Of a DNA stretch of 64,000 nt, positions 1 through 8,124 are shown one piece after another (the first letter of the stretch is position 1; the number at the start of each line of letters is the position of its first letter). The notes beneath the pieces are model-generated. The model saw nothing but the letters and a program-made list of their open reading frames with translations. It did no database searches and was not told where the DNA came from. The DNA comes from Hymenobacter psychrotolerans DSM 18569. GTDB lineage: Bacteria; Bacteroidota; Bacteroidia; Cytophagales; Hymenobacteraceae. The DNA is taken from NCBI RefSeq assembly GCF_900142395.1, contig NZ_FRAS01000011.1, forward strand, positions 62,001 to 126,000, in the 5' to 3' direction. Both the position numbers and the translations under genes were made by a program.

Positions 1-1
1 C

Positions 2-874
2 TCGGGTGGTAAGTGCCGCGCCTGCCTTGTGCGCGTAGCCGCCGGTTCGGCTAAAGACCCGCGCCCGATGCCCAAGCTGGTAGCTTCGTGCGTAACGCCC
101 GTACAGGACGGCATGGTGGTCGAGAATACGACTTCCGAGCAGGTGCTGAACGTGCGTAAGGGCATCGTGGAAATGCTGCTCATCAACCACCCGCTGGACT
201 GCCCCGTGTGCGACCAGGCCGGGGAGTGCGACCTGCAGAACTTTGCTTTCGAGCACGGCGTGAGCACTACCCGTTACCAGGAAGAGCGCCGCACGTTCGA
301 GAAGATTGACATCGGGCCGCTGATTCAGCTGCACATGACGCGCTGCATCCTGTGCTACCGCTGCGTGTATACGGCCAATCAGATTACCGATAACCGGGTG
401 CATGGTGTGCTGGGCCGCGGCGACGCTGCCGAAATTGGCACCTACATCGAAAACATCATCGACAACGACTTCTCCGGCAACGTCATCGACGTGTGCCCGG
501 TTGGCGCCCTCACCGACAAGACGTTCCGCTTCAAGCAGCGCGTGTGGTTCACGAAACCCGTGAATGCTCACCGTGACTGCCCGAAGTGCTCCGGCAACGT
601 AGTGCTGTGGTACAAAGGCAACGATGTGCTGCGCACAACGGCCCGCAAAGACCAGTACGGCGAGGTAAAGGAGTGGATCTGCAACGAATGCCGCTTTGAG
701 AAAAAGGAAACCTCAGACTGGACTATCGAAGGCCCGGCCCACATCGACCGTTCTTCGGTAATTTCGGCCAACCACTACGAGCTGCCGGTACTCAACCAGT
801 CGGTAATTGCCGACCTGCCGGAAAGCACGCAGCGCGACCTAGCGCAGAACCCGCCGCTGAAACTAGGGAACTAG
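2..874 (+). CDS. nuoG: NADH-quinone oxidoreductase subunit G, short form (5' partial)
   Basis: Iron-sulfur subunit of the complex I peripheral arm, passing electrons from NADH towards quinone. The reading frame is open from base 2, so the true start lies before the window. The first visible residues, GGKCRACLV, hold the last cysteines of the N-terminal [2Fe-2S] site. Next come the His/Cys-ligated cluster motif (HPLDCPVCDQAGECDLQ), a CxxCxxC site followed by a distal CP, and a final CPKC...CNEC pair. The protein stops soon after, so the large molybdopterin-like C-terminal domain of the E. coli subunit is absent, as I recall for Bacteroidota complex I. It is the first visible gene of the nuoGHIJ half-operon; nuoE and nuoF are expected upstream. 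Confidence 0.93.
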   Translation, partial: SGGKCRACLVRVAAGSAKDPRPMPKLVASCVTPVQDGMVVENTTSEQVLNVRKGIVEMLLINHPLDCPVCDQAGECDLQNFAFEHGVSTTRYQEERRTFEKIDIGPLIQLHMTRCILCYRCVYTANQITDNRVHGVLGRGDAAEIGTYIENIIDNDFSGNVIDVCPVGALTDKTFRFKQRVWFTKPVNAHRDCPKCSGNVVLWYKGNDVLRTTARKDQYGEVKEWICNECRFEKKETSDWTIEGPAHIDRSSVISANHYELPVLNQSVIADLPESTQRDLAQNPPLKLGN

Positions 875-887
875 TTCTATGAGGTCT

Positions 888-989
888 TGTCATCCTGAGC
901 GGAGCGAAAGACCTTATTCCATAAGAACGACCATCACCGTCGCGCTTCGCGCTGACGTGGCAGGGTCCTTCGCTCCGCTCAGGATGACA
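888..989. repeat. Dispersed inverted repeat, family A copy 1 (nuoG/nuoH gap)
   Basis: Arms at about 888-915 and 964-989 are near-perfect reverse complements built on the core GTCATCCTGAGCGGAGCGAA, with a roughly 50-base unrelated centre. Further copies lie at 2816-2902, 5191-5294 and 8465-8566. It fills nearly the whole gap between nuoG and nuoH and should form a long hairpin in the transcript. There is no T-run after the stem, so it is not a classic terminator. Confidence 0.9.
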
Positions 990-1017
990 GAATTTTCTAC
1001 AGTCCTTTACAACTGAA

Positions 1018-2097
1018 ATGCTAGAACTTCCCGCCCTCGGCTGGCAATCCATCGTCATCTTCGTTGTTTTCGCAGTGTCGCTGCTGATTGCAACCTATTG
1101 CACCTACGCGGAGCGCGTTATTGCGGCGTTTCTGCAGGACCGGGTGGGCCCCGACCGTGCCGGCCCCTACGGCCTGCTGCAGCCTCTGGCCGACGCCGTG
1201 AAGATGTTCACGAAGGAAGAGTTCTTCCCCGGCGGCGCCAACAAGGCGCTGTTCGTGTTCGGCCCCTGCCTGGCCATGATTACGGCCCTGATGTCGTCGG
1301 CGGTGATTCCGTTCGGCAACAACATGAGCTTCGGCAACAACGCCTTCTTCCTACAAGGCATTGAAGTAAATATCGGGATGCTGTGGGTGTTCGGCGTCGT
1401 GTCGCTGGGCGTGTACGGCGTTATGATTGGCGGCTGGGCTTCCAACAACAAGTTCTCGTTGCTGGGCGCTATCCGGGCAGCTTCACAGAACATCAGCTAC
1501 GAGCTGGCCATGGGTATGTCGCTGATTGCGGTGCTGATGATTTCCGGTACCCTGAGCCTGCGCGAAATCACGCTGCAGCAGTCGGTAGCGGGCGAGTGGC
1601 AGTTCTGGAACATTGCAAAGCAGCCGCTGGGCTTCATCATCTTCCTAGTATGCGCCTTCGCCGAAACCAACCGCACGCCCTTCGATTTGCCGGAGTGCGA
1701 AACCGAGCTGGTTGGCGGCTACCACACTGAGTATTCATCGATGAAGCTGGGTCTGTACCTGTTTTCGGAGTACGTGAACATCTTCGTGGTGTCGGCCGTG
1801 ATGAGCGTGCTGTACTTTGGCGGCTTCAACTTCCCATTCCAGTATGAGCTGCGCGACTGGCTCGTGAGCAACCACGACTGGACTCTGGCCGGCGCTCAGA
1901 ACCTGATTACGCTGCTGGGTACTGTAGGCCTGTTCCTGAAGATTTTCGCCTTCATCTTCTTCTTCATGTGGATTCGCTGGACCCTGCCGCGCTTCCGCTA
2001 CGACCAACTGATGCGCCTGGGCTGGACCATTCTGATTCCGCTGGCCGTGTTCAACATCGTCCTCACGGGCGGCCTCATCCTGTTCGGGGTGATTTAA
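1018..2097 (+). CDS. nuoH: NADH-quinone oxidoreductase subunit H
   Basis: Membrane subunit of complex I at the junction of the peripheral and membrane arms, forming part of the quinone-binding chamber. The 359-residue protein is polytopic. It carries the family signature near residues 25-60 (AERVIAAFLQDRVGPDRAGP, then LQPLADAVK) and the central acidic loop FAETNRTPFDLPECETELV, followed by EYSSMKLGLYLFSEY. Length is normal for NuoH. ATG 1018 is the first in-frame start after the family A hairpin. It belongs to the nuoGHIJ transcript. Confidence 0.96.
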   Translation: MLELPALGWQSIVIFVVFAVSLLIATYCTYAERVIAAFLQDRVGPDRAGPYGLLQPLADAVKMFTKEEFFPGGANKALFVFGPCLAMITALMSSAVIPFGNNMSFGNNAFFLQGIEVNIGMLWVFGVVSLGVYGVMIGGWASNNKFSLLGAIRAASQNISYELAMGMSLIAVLMISGTLSLREITLQQSVAGEWQFWNIAKQPLGFIIFLVCAFAETNRTPFDLPECETELVGGYHTEYSSMKLGLYLFSEYVNIFVVSAVMSVLYFGGFNFPFQYELRDWLVSNHDWTLAGAQNLITLLGTVGLFLKIFAFIFFFMWIRWTLPRFRYDQLMRLGWTILIPLAVFNIVLTGGLILFGVI

Positions 2098-2113
2098 GTA
2101 CCTTTCAATACCC

Positions 2114-2214
2114 ATTGTCATGCTGAGCTTGCCGAAGCATCTCTACCGCTTCGTTGCCAAAGTAATTTGATTACTACTGCGGTAGAGATGCTTCGGCAAG
2201 CTCAGCATGACAAT
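2114..2214. repeat. Dispersed inverted repeat, family B (nuoH/nuoI gap)
   Basis: Perfect 36-bp inverted repeat with arms at 2114-2149 and 2179-2214 and a 29-base loop. The core reads GTCATGCTGAGCTTGCCGAA. It shares the GTCATnCTGAGC opening and a following CGAAG with family A, so the two families look related. It occupies the gap between nuoH and nuoI and has no T-run. Confidence 0.92.
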
Positions 2215-2237
2215 CGACAGTTTTCGAAACTGATTAT

Positions 2238-2807
2238 ATGCAACTCACCAACCGAGCCAAGAAACTAGAGAAGAAGCCGATGACGCTGGCCGAGCGGGCC
2301 TACCTGCCGGCCATCTTCCAGGGTCTCAGTATCACGATGCGCCACTTCTTCATGAAGAAGGCCACTGTGCGCTACCCCGAGGAAGTGCGCCCCTTCTCCG
2401 CCATTTTCCGCGGCCTGCACGTGCTCAAGCGCGACGAGCAGGGACGGGAGCGGTGCACGGCCTGCGGCCTGTGCGCGGTGGCCTGTCCCGCCGAAGCCAT
2501 TACGATGGTAGCCGGTGAGCGGAAGAAAGGCGAAGAAGGCCTCTACCGCGAGGAGAAGTACGCCATCAGTTACGAAATCAACATGCTACGCTGCATCTTC
2601 TGTGGCCTTTGCGAGGAAGCCTGCCCGAAAGCGGCGGTCTACCTGCAAGCCGACAAGATGGCGCCGCCGCGCTACGAGCGAGACGAGTTTATCTACGGCA
2701 AAGACCGGCTGGTAGAGCCCGTCTCGCCCGACGAGCGTTCCGTGCGCGGCATTCAGCTTACGCCGGAGCAGGCCGATGCGCTGCGCAATAAGATGGCCCA
2801 GGTGTAA
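2238..2807 (+). CDS. nuoI: NADH-quinone oxidoreductase subunit I (8Fe ferredoxin-type)
   Basis: Peripheral-arm subunit that carries two [4Fe-4S] clusters relaying electrons to the terminal cluster next to quinone. The 189-residue protein has the two expected ferredoxin motifs: Cys73-x2-Cys76-x2-Cys79-x3-Cys83-Pro and Cys119-x2-Cys122-x2-Cys125-x3-Cys129-Pro. The N-terminal segment (about residues 20-62) contains the amphipathic membrane-contact region, ending FSAIFRGLHVL. Start ATG 2238 lies just after the family B hairpin. Flanked by nuoH and nuoJ. Confidence 0.96.
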   Translation: MQLTNRAKKLEKKPMTLAERAYLPAIFQGLSITMRHFFMKKATVRYPEEVRPFSAIFRGLHVLKRDEQGRERCTACGLCAVACPAEAITMVAGERKKGEEGLYREEKYAISYEINMLRCIFCGLCEEACPKAAVYLQADKMAPPRYERDEFIYGKDRLVEPVSPDERSVRGIQLTPEQADALRNKMAQV

Positions 2808-2815
2808 ACCAAATC

Positions 2816-2902
2816 TGCCATCCTGAGCGGAGCGAAGGACCTTATCAAATATGAACAAGCTGTTCTGACGTAATAAGGCCCTTCGCTCCGCTCAGGATGG
2901 CA
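2816..2902. repeat. Dispersed inverted repeat, family A copy 2 (nuoI/nuoJ gap)
   Basis: Arms at about 2816-2844 and 2874-2902 share the family A core (CATCCTGAGCGGAGCGAAGG), with a roughly 29-base loop. The element begins 9 bases after the nuoI stop and ends 14 bases before the nuoJ start, so it is essentially the entire intergenic spacer. Confidence 0.9.
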
Positions 2903-2916
2903 AACACTTCTTCTCC

Positions 2917-3429
2917 ATGTCTCCAATTTTCCTGTTTCTGACTTTCGTGGCGCTACTGAGTGCGCTGGGTGTGGTGTTCGCCAAAAACCCGGTACACAGC
3001 GTGCTGTTCCTGATCCTGACCTTCTTCTCGCTTTCCGGGCACTACCTGCTCCTGAACGCGCAGTTTGTGGCCGCCGTGAACATCATCGTGTACGCCGGCG
3101 CCATCATGGTGCTGTTCCTGTTCGTGATTATGTTCCTGAACCTGAACGTGGACACGGAGCCCCATAAGCCGGCACTGGCCAAAATTGCGGCGGCTATTGC
3201 GGGCGGCACGCTGCTTCTCATCCTGACTGCCGCCATGAAGGACATCGAGCCGCTCGGTATGGCCGCCGGCGCTACCTTCAACTCGCAGATTGGCATGGTA
3301 GACCAACTGGGCATGAAGCTCTACACCGAATACCTGCTGCCGTTCGAACTGGCCTCAGTGCTGTTCCTAGTGGCTATGGTAGGTGCCGTAATGCTCGGCA
3401 AGCGCGAAGTAGGCGAGCGGAATTTCTAG
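2917..3429 (+). CDS. nuoJ: NADH-quinone oxidoreductase subunit J
   Basis: Small membrane subunit of complex I, in the region that couples quinone chemistry to the proton-pumping subunits. The 170-residue protein has about five hydrophobic helices and the characteristic segment VNIIVYAGAIMVLFLFVIMF near residues 50-70, which contains the pi-bulge helix of the family. It is the last gene of the first nuo block. A strong hairpin terminator follows at 3457-3490, so nuoK is probably not on this transcript. Confidence 0.94.
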   Translation: MSPIFLFLTFVALLSALGVVFAKNPVHSVLFLILTFFSLSGHYLLLNAQFVAAVNIIVYAGAIMVLFLFVIMFLNLNVDTEPHKPALAKIAAAIAGGTLLLILTAAMKDIEPLGMAAGATFNSQIGMVDQLGMKLYTEYLLPFELASVLFLVAMVGAVMLGKREVGERNF

Positions 3430-3456
3430 GCTTATCCGCTGGCTTCAGTGGAAACC

Positions 3457-3493
3457 AAGCGCGGCGGCTGATGCATCAGTCGCCGCGCTTTTT
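3457..3493 (+). terminator. Rho-independent terminator after nuoJ
   Basis: Stem AAGCGCGGCGGCTGATG / CATCAGTCGCCGCGCTT with one G-T wobble, followed directly by a T-run. Its tip is the palindrome CTGATGCATCAG, also found at the tip of the terminator at 24515-24546. It separates nuoGHIJ from the following AT-rich gene. Confidence 0.85.
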
Positions 3494-3508
3494 ATGTAAA
3501 TACGGGGC

Positions 3509-3979
3509 ATGCGATACACTATATCCGACGGCTTGGAGAGAATCAATTTTCATGACTCTCATATTGAATCCTCGATTCACAACGATGATAATCTAACTAT
3601 ACATTTCGACTGGGCGGGAATTCAAGACTATGCTACAGTTGGGCATGTTACAGATATAGTTGTTGGTAAATGCAGCTTAGTTCTTTCTGGAGTAACATCT
3701 ACTGTGTTTTTGAAGCACGATAATCCCATTTACACAAAACGAGAGCCAGGCCCGCCCCAGCCCCATGTGCCTGTTGATATTAAGGAAGGATTTATTCTTA
3801 TTTCCCTGAACACGTTTGATAGCACGGAATCCGGCCAGATTTTAACGTTAGGTGGCGTTTACGACGGTATCGAAGGCGTCTACTGGTTGGAGCAAATAAT
3901 TCATTTCCGAACTGGGCGCTTCAACTGGAATAATCACGTCACGGTAGAAGAGTGGCAGGCAGGAGCTGTTACGCAGTAA
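3509..3979 (+). CDS. Hypothetical protein, AT-rich orphan between nuoJ and the ECF sigma locus
   Basis: Predicts a 156-residue soluble protein with no signal peptide or membrane segment. It is mostly beta-rich, with an FHDSHIES segment near residue 14 and an aromatic C-terminal part (GVYWLEQIIHFRTGRFNW). I do not recognise the family. Base composition is clearly more AT-rich than the flanking genes, and codon choice differs (many A/T third positions), which suggests recent acquisition. It sits alone between two strong terminators (3457-3493 and 3971-4028), so it is probably a monocistronic insertion. A small immunity-type protein is possible but unproven. Confidence 0.75.
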   Translation: MRYTISDGLERINFHDSHIESSIHNDDNLTIHFDWAGIQDYATVGHVTDIVVGKCSLVLSGVTSTVFLKHDNPIYTKREPGPPQPHVPVDIKEGFILISLNTFDSTESGQILTLGGVYDGIEGVYWLEQIIHFRTGRFNWNNHVTVEEWQAGAVTQ

Positions 3980-4028
3980 CACAGCAGCGGCACCTGATTC
4001 CTCAGGTGCCGCTGCTGTGTTACTGCGT
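3971..4028. terminator. Bidirectional terminator, perfect 27-bp hairpin
   Basis: Perfect inverted repeat with arms at 3971-3997 and 4002-4028 and a 4-base loop. The stop codon of the upstream gene (3977-3979) lies inside the left arm. It separates convergent genes (+ strand orphan and - strand membrane protein). T-runs are weak, so its termination efficiency is inferred from the stem. Confidence 0.8.
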
Positions 4029-4040
4029 ATTCAAACCCGC

Positions 4041-4409
4041 CTATTCCGCTTCCGCGCTGCGGCGGCGCATCCAGGCGGGGCCGCTGGTGCAGGCGCCTTC
4101 CATTTTCTGGCGGAACTTCTCTTTTTCTTCGGGCGTGAGGCATTCCAGGCGGCTTTCCATCTTCTGCTTCCACTGGCGACGCTTCCGGGCCCAGCCGGCG
4201 CGGTGCCCCCGCCCACCCCAGCCCCCAAGCAGGATGCGCGAAAGCAACAGTAGCCCCAGTGCCTGCCAGATGCTGATGAGGGGCAGATTGAACAGGTCGG
4301 GCAGCAGCCAGTTCCAGAGGCGCATCGTCACGTAGCCGGCCACCGCTATGAACAGAGCAATCAGCAGCAGTATTTTGAGGCCCTGTAGCAGGCGGAAGGA
4401 GCGGTTCAT
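4041..4409 (-). CDS. Small membrane protein downstream of the ECF sigma factor
   Basis: A 122-residue protein with two hydrophobic helices (about residues 10-28 and 40-62), then a basic linker (GGWGGRGHRAGWARKRRQWKQ) and a charged C-terminal tail that contains LTPEEKEKFRQKMEG. It lies about 100 bases downstream of the ECF sigma gene on the same strand. This is the usual position of an anti-sigma factor, but I see no zinc-binding anti-sigma HxxxCxxC motif. It is therefore best called a sigma-linked membrane protein of unknown function, possibly a membrane tether for the sigma factor. Confidence 0.75.
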   Translation of the reverse strand: MNRSFRLLQGLKILLLIALFIAVAGYVTMRLWNWLLPDLFNLPLISIWQALGLLLLSRILLGGWGGRGHRAGWARKRRQWKQKMESRLECLTPEEKEKFRQKMEGACTSGPAWMRRRSAEAE

Positions 4410-4511
4410 TTCAGTTGTCAGTTAATGGGTGATAGTTGTTAGCTGGAAAGCTGGCCGCAGTTACAGGCAAAGAAATTCTGCCAACTCAGACTCGCGACTA
4501 ACGACTATAGC

Positions 4512-5117
4512 TTAATCCGTAAACAGCTCGGTGTAAAGCGTCTGGAGGCGCTTGCGCAGGTGCTGTACGGCGTAGTGTTTGCGCGAAATCAGGGTTTTGA
4601 GCGGCACGCCGGTTTCTGCCTCCATTTCGCGGAAGGTCTTGTCTTCCAGCTCGTGCCAGATAAATACCTGGCGCTGGGCGGCGGGCAGCTCGGCCAGCGC
4701 GTCGCTGAGGGCTTCCATGAGCGTTTCGCGCAGCAGGCGGTTTTCCGGCGCGTCGTCGGGAGCGGGCAGAATATCGGCCAGCAGTAGCGTGTTTTCGTCG
4801 CCTTCAGATGCATAGGCCGCCATTTCCTTTTCCAGCGAAACGGGCTTTTTGCGGCGGTAGAGGTCGGTTATCTTGTTGCGGGCCACCCGAAACAGCCAGG
4901 CAGCGGCCTGCTCCACGGGCTTCATCAGCCGGTAGCTCTCTACCAGCTCGGCAAAGACGTCCTGCAGCACGTCCTCGGCCTCGGCCTCATCCGGAATGCG
5001 GCGCTGGATGAAGGCCAGCAGACGCTTGCGCTGGGTGCGCACAGCTTCCTGTATCTGCAGGTCCTGGTGGCCGGCCGTCATCTGCGAAGCATCGAGTGGT
5101 AGAGCAAGAGTTTCCAT
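4512..5117 (-). CDS. ECF-subfamily RNA polymerase sigma factor
   Basis: Alternative sigma factor of 201 residues. Region 2 spans about residues 30-95, including DEAEAEDVLQDVF and the WLFRVARNKITDLYRRKK segment for -10 recognition and core binding. Region 4 spans about 140-195 with a helix-turn-helix (TFREMEAETGVPLKTLISRK). A short linker between them and no region 1.1 or 3 fit the ECF class. The downstream gene (4041-4409) encodes a small membrane protein and may be its regulator. The signal it responds to cannot be read from sequence. The locus sits on the opposite strand within the interrupted nuo cluster. Confidence 0.92.
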   Translation of the reverse strand: METLALPLDASQMTAGHQDLQIQEAVRTQRKRLLAFIQRRIPDEAEAEDVLQDVFAELVESYRLMKPVEQAAAWLFRVARNKITDLYRRKKPVSLEKEMAAYASEGDENTLLLADILPAPDDAPENRLLRETLMEALSDALAELPAAQRQVFIWHELEDKTFREMEAETGVPLKTLISRKHYAVQHLRKRLQTLYTELFTD

Positions 5118-5190
5118 TCTGCCAACGCAGACGGAAAGCGCCGGAAGATACTTTATTGAGAAGCTGAAATTTTATCGGACAGGCAATTCA

Positions 5191-5294
5191 CCTGTCATCC
5201 TGAGCAGCGCGAAGGACCTTGCCACGCAGACCGAACATCGTTTCAACGACTCGCTCCAACGCAATAAGGTCCTTCGCTGTGCTCAGGATGACAG
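5191..5294. repeat. Dispersed inverted repeat, family A copy 3
   Basis: Arms at 5191-5220 and 5265-5294 are 30 bases long with two mismatches around the GAGCAGCGCGAAGG core. The loop is 44 bases. The element lies between the ECF sigma start and the end of the MaoC gene, outside the nuo genes proper. Confidence 0.9.
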
Positions 5295-5308
5295 GCGGGT
5301 TTCGGGTC

Positions 5309-5770
5309 TTATAAGAAGTGGTACAGGAACGTGATAACGCCCGTGTACGCCGGTTTTTTCTGGCCTTCGATTTCCATCGTGACGCCGATGTTAGCCTTGG
5401 CAATACCCCGCAGATCTTTCACGGCCAGCAGCTTGGCATGCAGGCGCACTGCCGAATTCACTACCACGGCCTGGTTGAAGCGAAACTCACTGATTTCGTA
5501 GTTGACCTGCATTTTCAGGTTTTCTACCTGCACCAGCTGGTTCCAGAAGTAGGGCAGCAACGACAGCGTGAGGTAGCCATGCGCAATGGTGCCACCAAAC
5601 GGCGACTCGGCCGCGGCCCGCTCCGGGTCGGTATGAATCCACTGAAAATCGAGGGTGGCGGCGGCAAACTGGTTGATCTGCTCCTGCGTGATGACGTGCC
5701 AGGGCGTGATGCCCAGATCCTGGCCTTCGTGCTGCTGCAGCTCGGCTAAGCTGCCAATGGTGATGCTCAT
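5309..5770 (-). CDS. MaoC-family (R)-specific enoyl-CoA hydratase-like protein
   Basis: Predicted hot-dog-fold hydratase acting on (R)-3-hydroxyacyl/enoyl-CoA or related thioesters. From ATG 5770 it is 153 residues, the normal size for a single-domain MaoC protein. The family signature is present: DFQWIHTDPERAAAESPFGG, containing the catalytic Asp/His region, followed by IAHGYLTLSL. An open frame continues 25 codons upstream of 5770 but overlaps the neighbouring gene and lacks family similarity, so MSITIG is chosen as the start. It follows the SWIM gene on the same strand. Confidence 0.9.
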   Translation of the reverse strand: MSITIGSLAELQQHEGQDLGITPWHVITQEQINQFAAATLDFQWIHTDPERAAAESPFGGTIAHGYLTLSLLPYFWNQLVQVENLKMQVNYEISEFRFNQAVVVNSAVRLHAKLLAVKDLRGIAKANIGVTMEIEGQKKPAYTGVITFLYHFL

Positions 5771-5807
5771 GGGAAGAAACAAATAGGGAGTGCGGCGAAG
5801 ATACGTG

Positions 5808-7814
5808 CTAGCGCCCGAACGGATTTTTCGGTTTACGCCCCACACGCGGCACGGTTCCGGGGCGCGGCAGCTTCGGGGGCGGCGGCAAGGGTTCGGGTAG
5901 CAGGCCGGCCTCGCGCAGCTCCCGCCGCAGGTAGCTCAGGCGGATGTATTTGGCCGCCAGCCCCTCGGCAAACAGCGTAATCTGCTCCTGCAGCGGCAGC
6001 AGCTCGTGCAGGGCTTTCAGCCATTGGGCCATGCTTTGGTACAGCTCCACGGAGCGCAGGCTGGTTTGCTCCAGGTAGCTTTCGATGCGCTCCATTACGG
6101 CATCCAAGGTGGCTTCGGGCTGGAAACGGGCCGTGAGCTGGAGCAGTTCAGGTAAGGTGTCCAGGTCGAGCGTGGGCGGCGGTGTGCTCCAGTAGGAAGT
6201 GCGGTATTTGGCGTGCCAGTTGAAGGTGAGCACCAACGGCAGAATCTCGGCGGTGCGAGTTGAGGCGGCCAGGACCCGCGCCCGGAACAAGGCCGAAAAC
6301 ACCGGCGGTGTTGTGCCCAGGGCCCGCGCCACAAACTTCGCCCGCTCCTTTTCGGTCCAGAGTTCTGTTAGGGCTTCGAAGTCGGCGAAATCAAGGCGCT
6401 TTTCCAGCCGCACGGTCAGGGCGCGCACGTAGAGCGGGCGACTGTGGGCAGGCGTGAGGTGTTCCAGTACGAAGTCGCTGAGCAGAAACGGGTTTTTCGC
6501 GAAATGCTTTCCGGCCAGCGTCACCAGTTCCGCCAATCGGTTTTCTCGGAGGTAAAAGCGCAGCAGTTCCAGCAGCACCTGCGGATCGGTGGGGGCCAGC
6601 TGCGCGGCCAGCGCCTCCCAGGAGGACCAGTCGCGGCGGCCTTCGGCCAGACGCAGCTGCAGCAACGGCGTGGCCCGGTGCCGGTACACGCGCAGGGTGG
6701 TGTGCAGGGCCGGGGCCACGCTGGGATTCACGGCCACGGCCAGCAGCAGGGCCAGGTCGGCATCGGGCAACGCGGCCACCGCCGGCATTGGCAACCGGGC
6801 TATCCGTTCGGCCGTCAGCGGCTCGGTGAGGGCCCGCACAAACACGGGCTGGCAGCGCGCCACTTCTGCTGCCCCAAACACCTGCCGACCCAGCTGCGCC
6901 ATCACCCCCAGCTCAGCCAGCAGGGCCAGCCAGGTTGCCGCCACATGGCGCGAGTAGTAGTTACCGTGAAACAGGTTATAGGTATCCTTGGCGGGCATTT
7001 TCAGCTCCCCTATGCCCAGCCAGGCCCCGTGCCAGCGGCGCAGGGCCTCGGCCAGCCGGCTCTGCGCCAGCGCCATGCCAATTGCTTCAGCCACCGGACG
7101 CAGCACGGGATGCAGTACAAGGCTGAGCCGCTGCTCCAGCTCCGGCAGAAAGCGGCTTCCGTTCGGGCCGAAGGTGAATACAAGCCGCGGCGGCTTGCCG
7201 TCGTCGTCGGCCAGCTGGTCGTAGTCGAAGCACAGGCGGCTCAGGGCGCGGTGCAGCGGGTCGCGCAGCTCCCGCAGGCCCGGGAGCGTCGGGTCGGCGT
7301 CGAGCGGGTCGGGCGGCAGCGGCGGGCTCCCGCACTGCGTGAGAAACGCCTGCGCCAGCTGGGGGTTCTCGCGCAGCTGCCGGGCCAGAAACTTCAGCTG
7401 CTCGGGTTTCGGCACGTCGCGCAGGGCCGCCTCCAGCTCCGAGGCCGACACGACGTCGGGCAGCGTACCAGCCGGCTCATCGGCGGCAAGTGCTGGTTTC
7501 CGGGGAGGTTTTGGCTTGCCTGAACGGGCGGGCGCGGCATCGGCGGCCAGCGTTTCCAGCACGGCCAGGCCCAGCGCCACCGCGTGCTTGCAGATGCCCT
7601 CGTAATCATAGGGGCAATTGCACCAGAAGTCCGGCCCCTCGTCGGTCAGGGTCAGCTCTACGTCGTAGTCCTCGGTGCCGCTGACGGTGGCCGAATACAG
7701 ATTATCTTCCTGGCGGTGCCGCACCCGGCCCACTGCGCCTTCCTCGAAGTAAGCCCGCCCCCGGCTGAAGCTGGCGGCCGTGGCCTGCTGGCGGATGTCA
7801 TCGAGCGTGAGCAT
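5808..7814 (-). CDS. SWIM zinc-finger domain protein
   Basis: A 668-residue protein with an N-terminal SWIM zinc finger at about residues 55-80. The CxC...CxH pattern is visible in CNCPYDYEGICKHAVAL. The rest is an alpha-helical, leucine- and arginine-rich body resembling tandem helical repeats, with a basic proline-rich tail (PPPPKLPRPGTVPRVGRKPK). SWIM fingers bind DNA or protein, and stand-alone proteins of this type often neighbour helicases, but none is visible here. ATG 7814 is preferred, because the longer frame would need an ATT start. The 3' end lies 38 bases before the MaoC start, suggesting cotranscription. Confidence 0.85.
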   Translation of the reverse strand: MLTLDDIRQQATAASFSRGRAYFEEGAVGRVRHRQEDNLYSATVSGTEDYDVELTLTDEGPDFWCNCPYDYEGICKHAVALGLAVLETLAADAAPARSGKPKPPRKPALAADEPAGTLPDVVSASELEAALRDVPKPEQLKFLARQLRENPQLAQAFLTQCGSPPLPPDPLDADPTLPGLRELRDPLHRALSRLCFDYDQLADDDGKPPRLVFTFGPNGSRFLPELEQRLSLVLHPVLRPVAEAIGMALAQSRLAEALRRWHGAWLGIGELKMPAKDTYNLFHGNYYSRHVAATWLALLAELGVMAQLGRQVFGAAEVARCQPVFVRALTEPLTAERIARLPMPAVAALPDADLALLLAVAVNPSVAPALHTTLRVYRHRATPLLQLRLAEGRRDWSSWEALAAQLAPTDPQVLLELLRFYLRENRLAELVTLAGKHFAKNPFLLSDFVLEHLTPAHSRPLYVRALTVRLEKRLDFADFEALTELWTEKERAKFVARALGTTPPVFSALFRARVLAASTRTAEILPLVLTFNWHAKYRTSYWSTPPPTLDLDTLPELLQLTARFQPEATLDAVMERIESYLEQTSLRSVELYQSMAQWLKALHELLPLQEQITLFAEGLAAKYIRLSYLRRELREAGLLPEPLPPPPKLPRPGTVPRVGRKPKNPFGR

Positions 7815-7869
7815 AGAGGTGCGGTAAGGTTGAGCGGCGAAAATACCCAATTGCGGCTATGCCGCGGTC

Positions 7870-7956
7870 AGTAGCGCGCACTTTGTAGTTCGCGTCCCTG
7901 CGTCATTACAACGAATCTGACGGCGCGGAGACGCGAACTACAAAGTGCGCGCTACT
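7870..7956. repeat. Perfect 27-bp inverted repeat, family C
   Basis: Arms at 7870-7896 and 7930-7956 are exact reverse complements with a 33-base loop. The arm starts AGTAGCGCGCACTTTGTAG. It lies between the divergent SWIM gene and nuoK. The GTAGCGCG opening is shared with the element at 12587-12688. Confidence 0.9.
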
Positions 7957-8035
7957 TGATTGCGACGGTTTCCATACGGGCACCCAGCGAATCTTCGCCT
8001 TGAAAACGCCCAAATCAGGCCAATTTAAAGGGTGG

Positions 8036-8062
8036 CGTTTTCCGATTTTCAGGATACCTTTG
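8036..8062 (+). promoter_or_regulatory. Candidate Bacteroidota-type promoter for nuoK-N
   Basis: TACCTTTG at 8055-8062 matches the Bacteroidota -7 box TAnnTTTG. A GTTTTCC segment about 15 bases upstream is a poor -33 box. It lies 62 bases before the nuoK ATG. A promoter is needed here because the upstream genes run in the opposite direction. Confidence 0.5.
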
Positions 8063-8124
8063 CCAGCTAATTGCCCCGTCGTGCCCCGGCCGATGGGGCT
8101 TCGTTCCGCCGCCAACGCTACCGC

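Noticed and set aside
792..1058. Small frames across the family A hairpins (translations with HPERSEG or VILSxAKDL)
   Set aside because: These peptides are direct translations of the repeat arms and recur wherever the element occurs; they are not genes.
4410..4511. Possible inverted repeat between the ECF sigma gene and the small membrane protein gene
   Set aside because: Only short, poorly matched blocks (GTTGTTAG-like and CTAACGAC) can pair; too weak to call.
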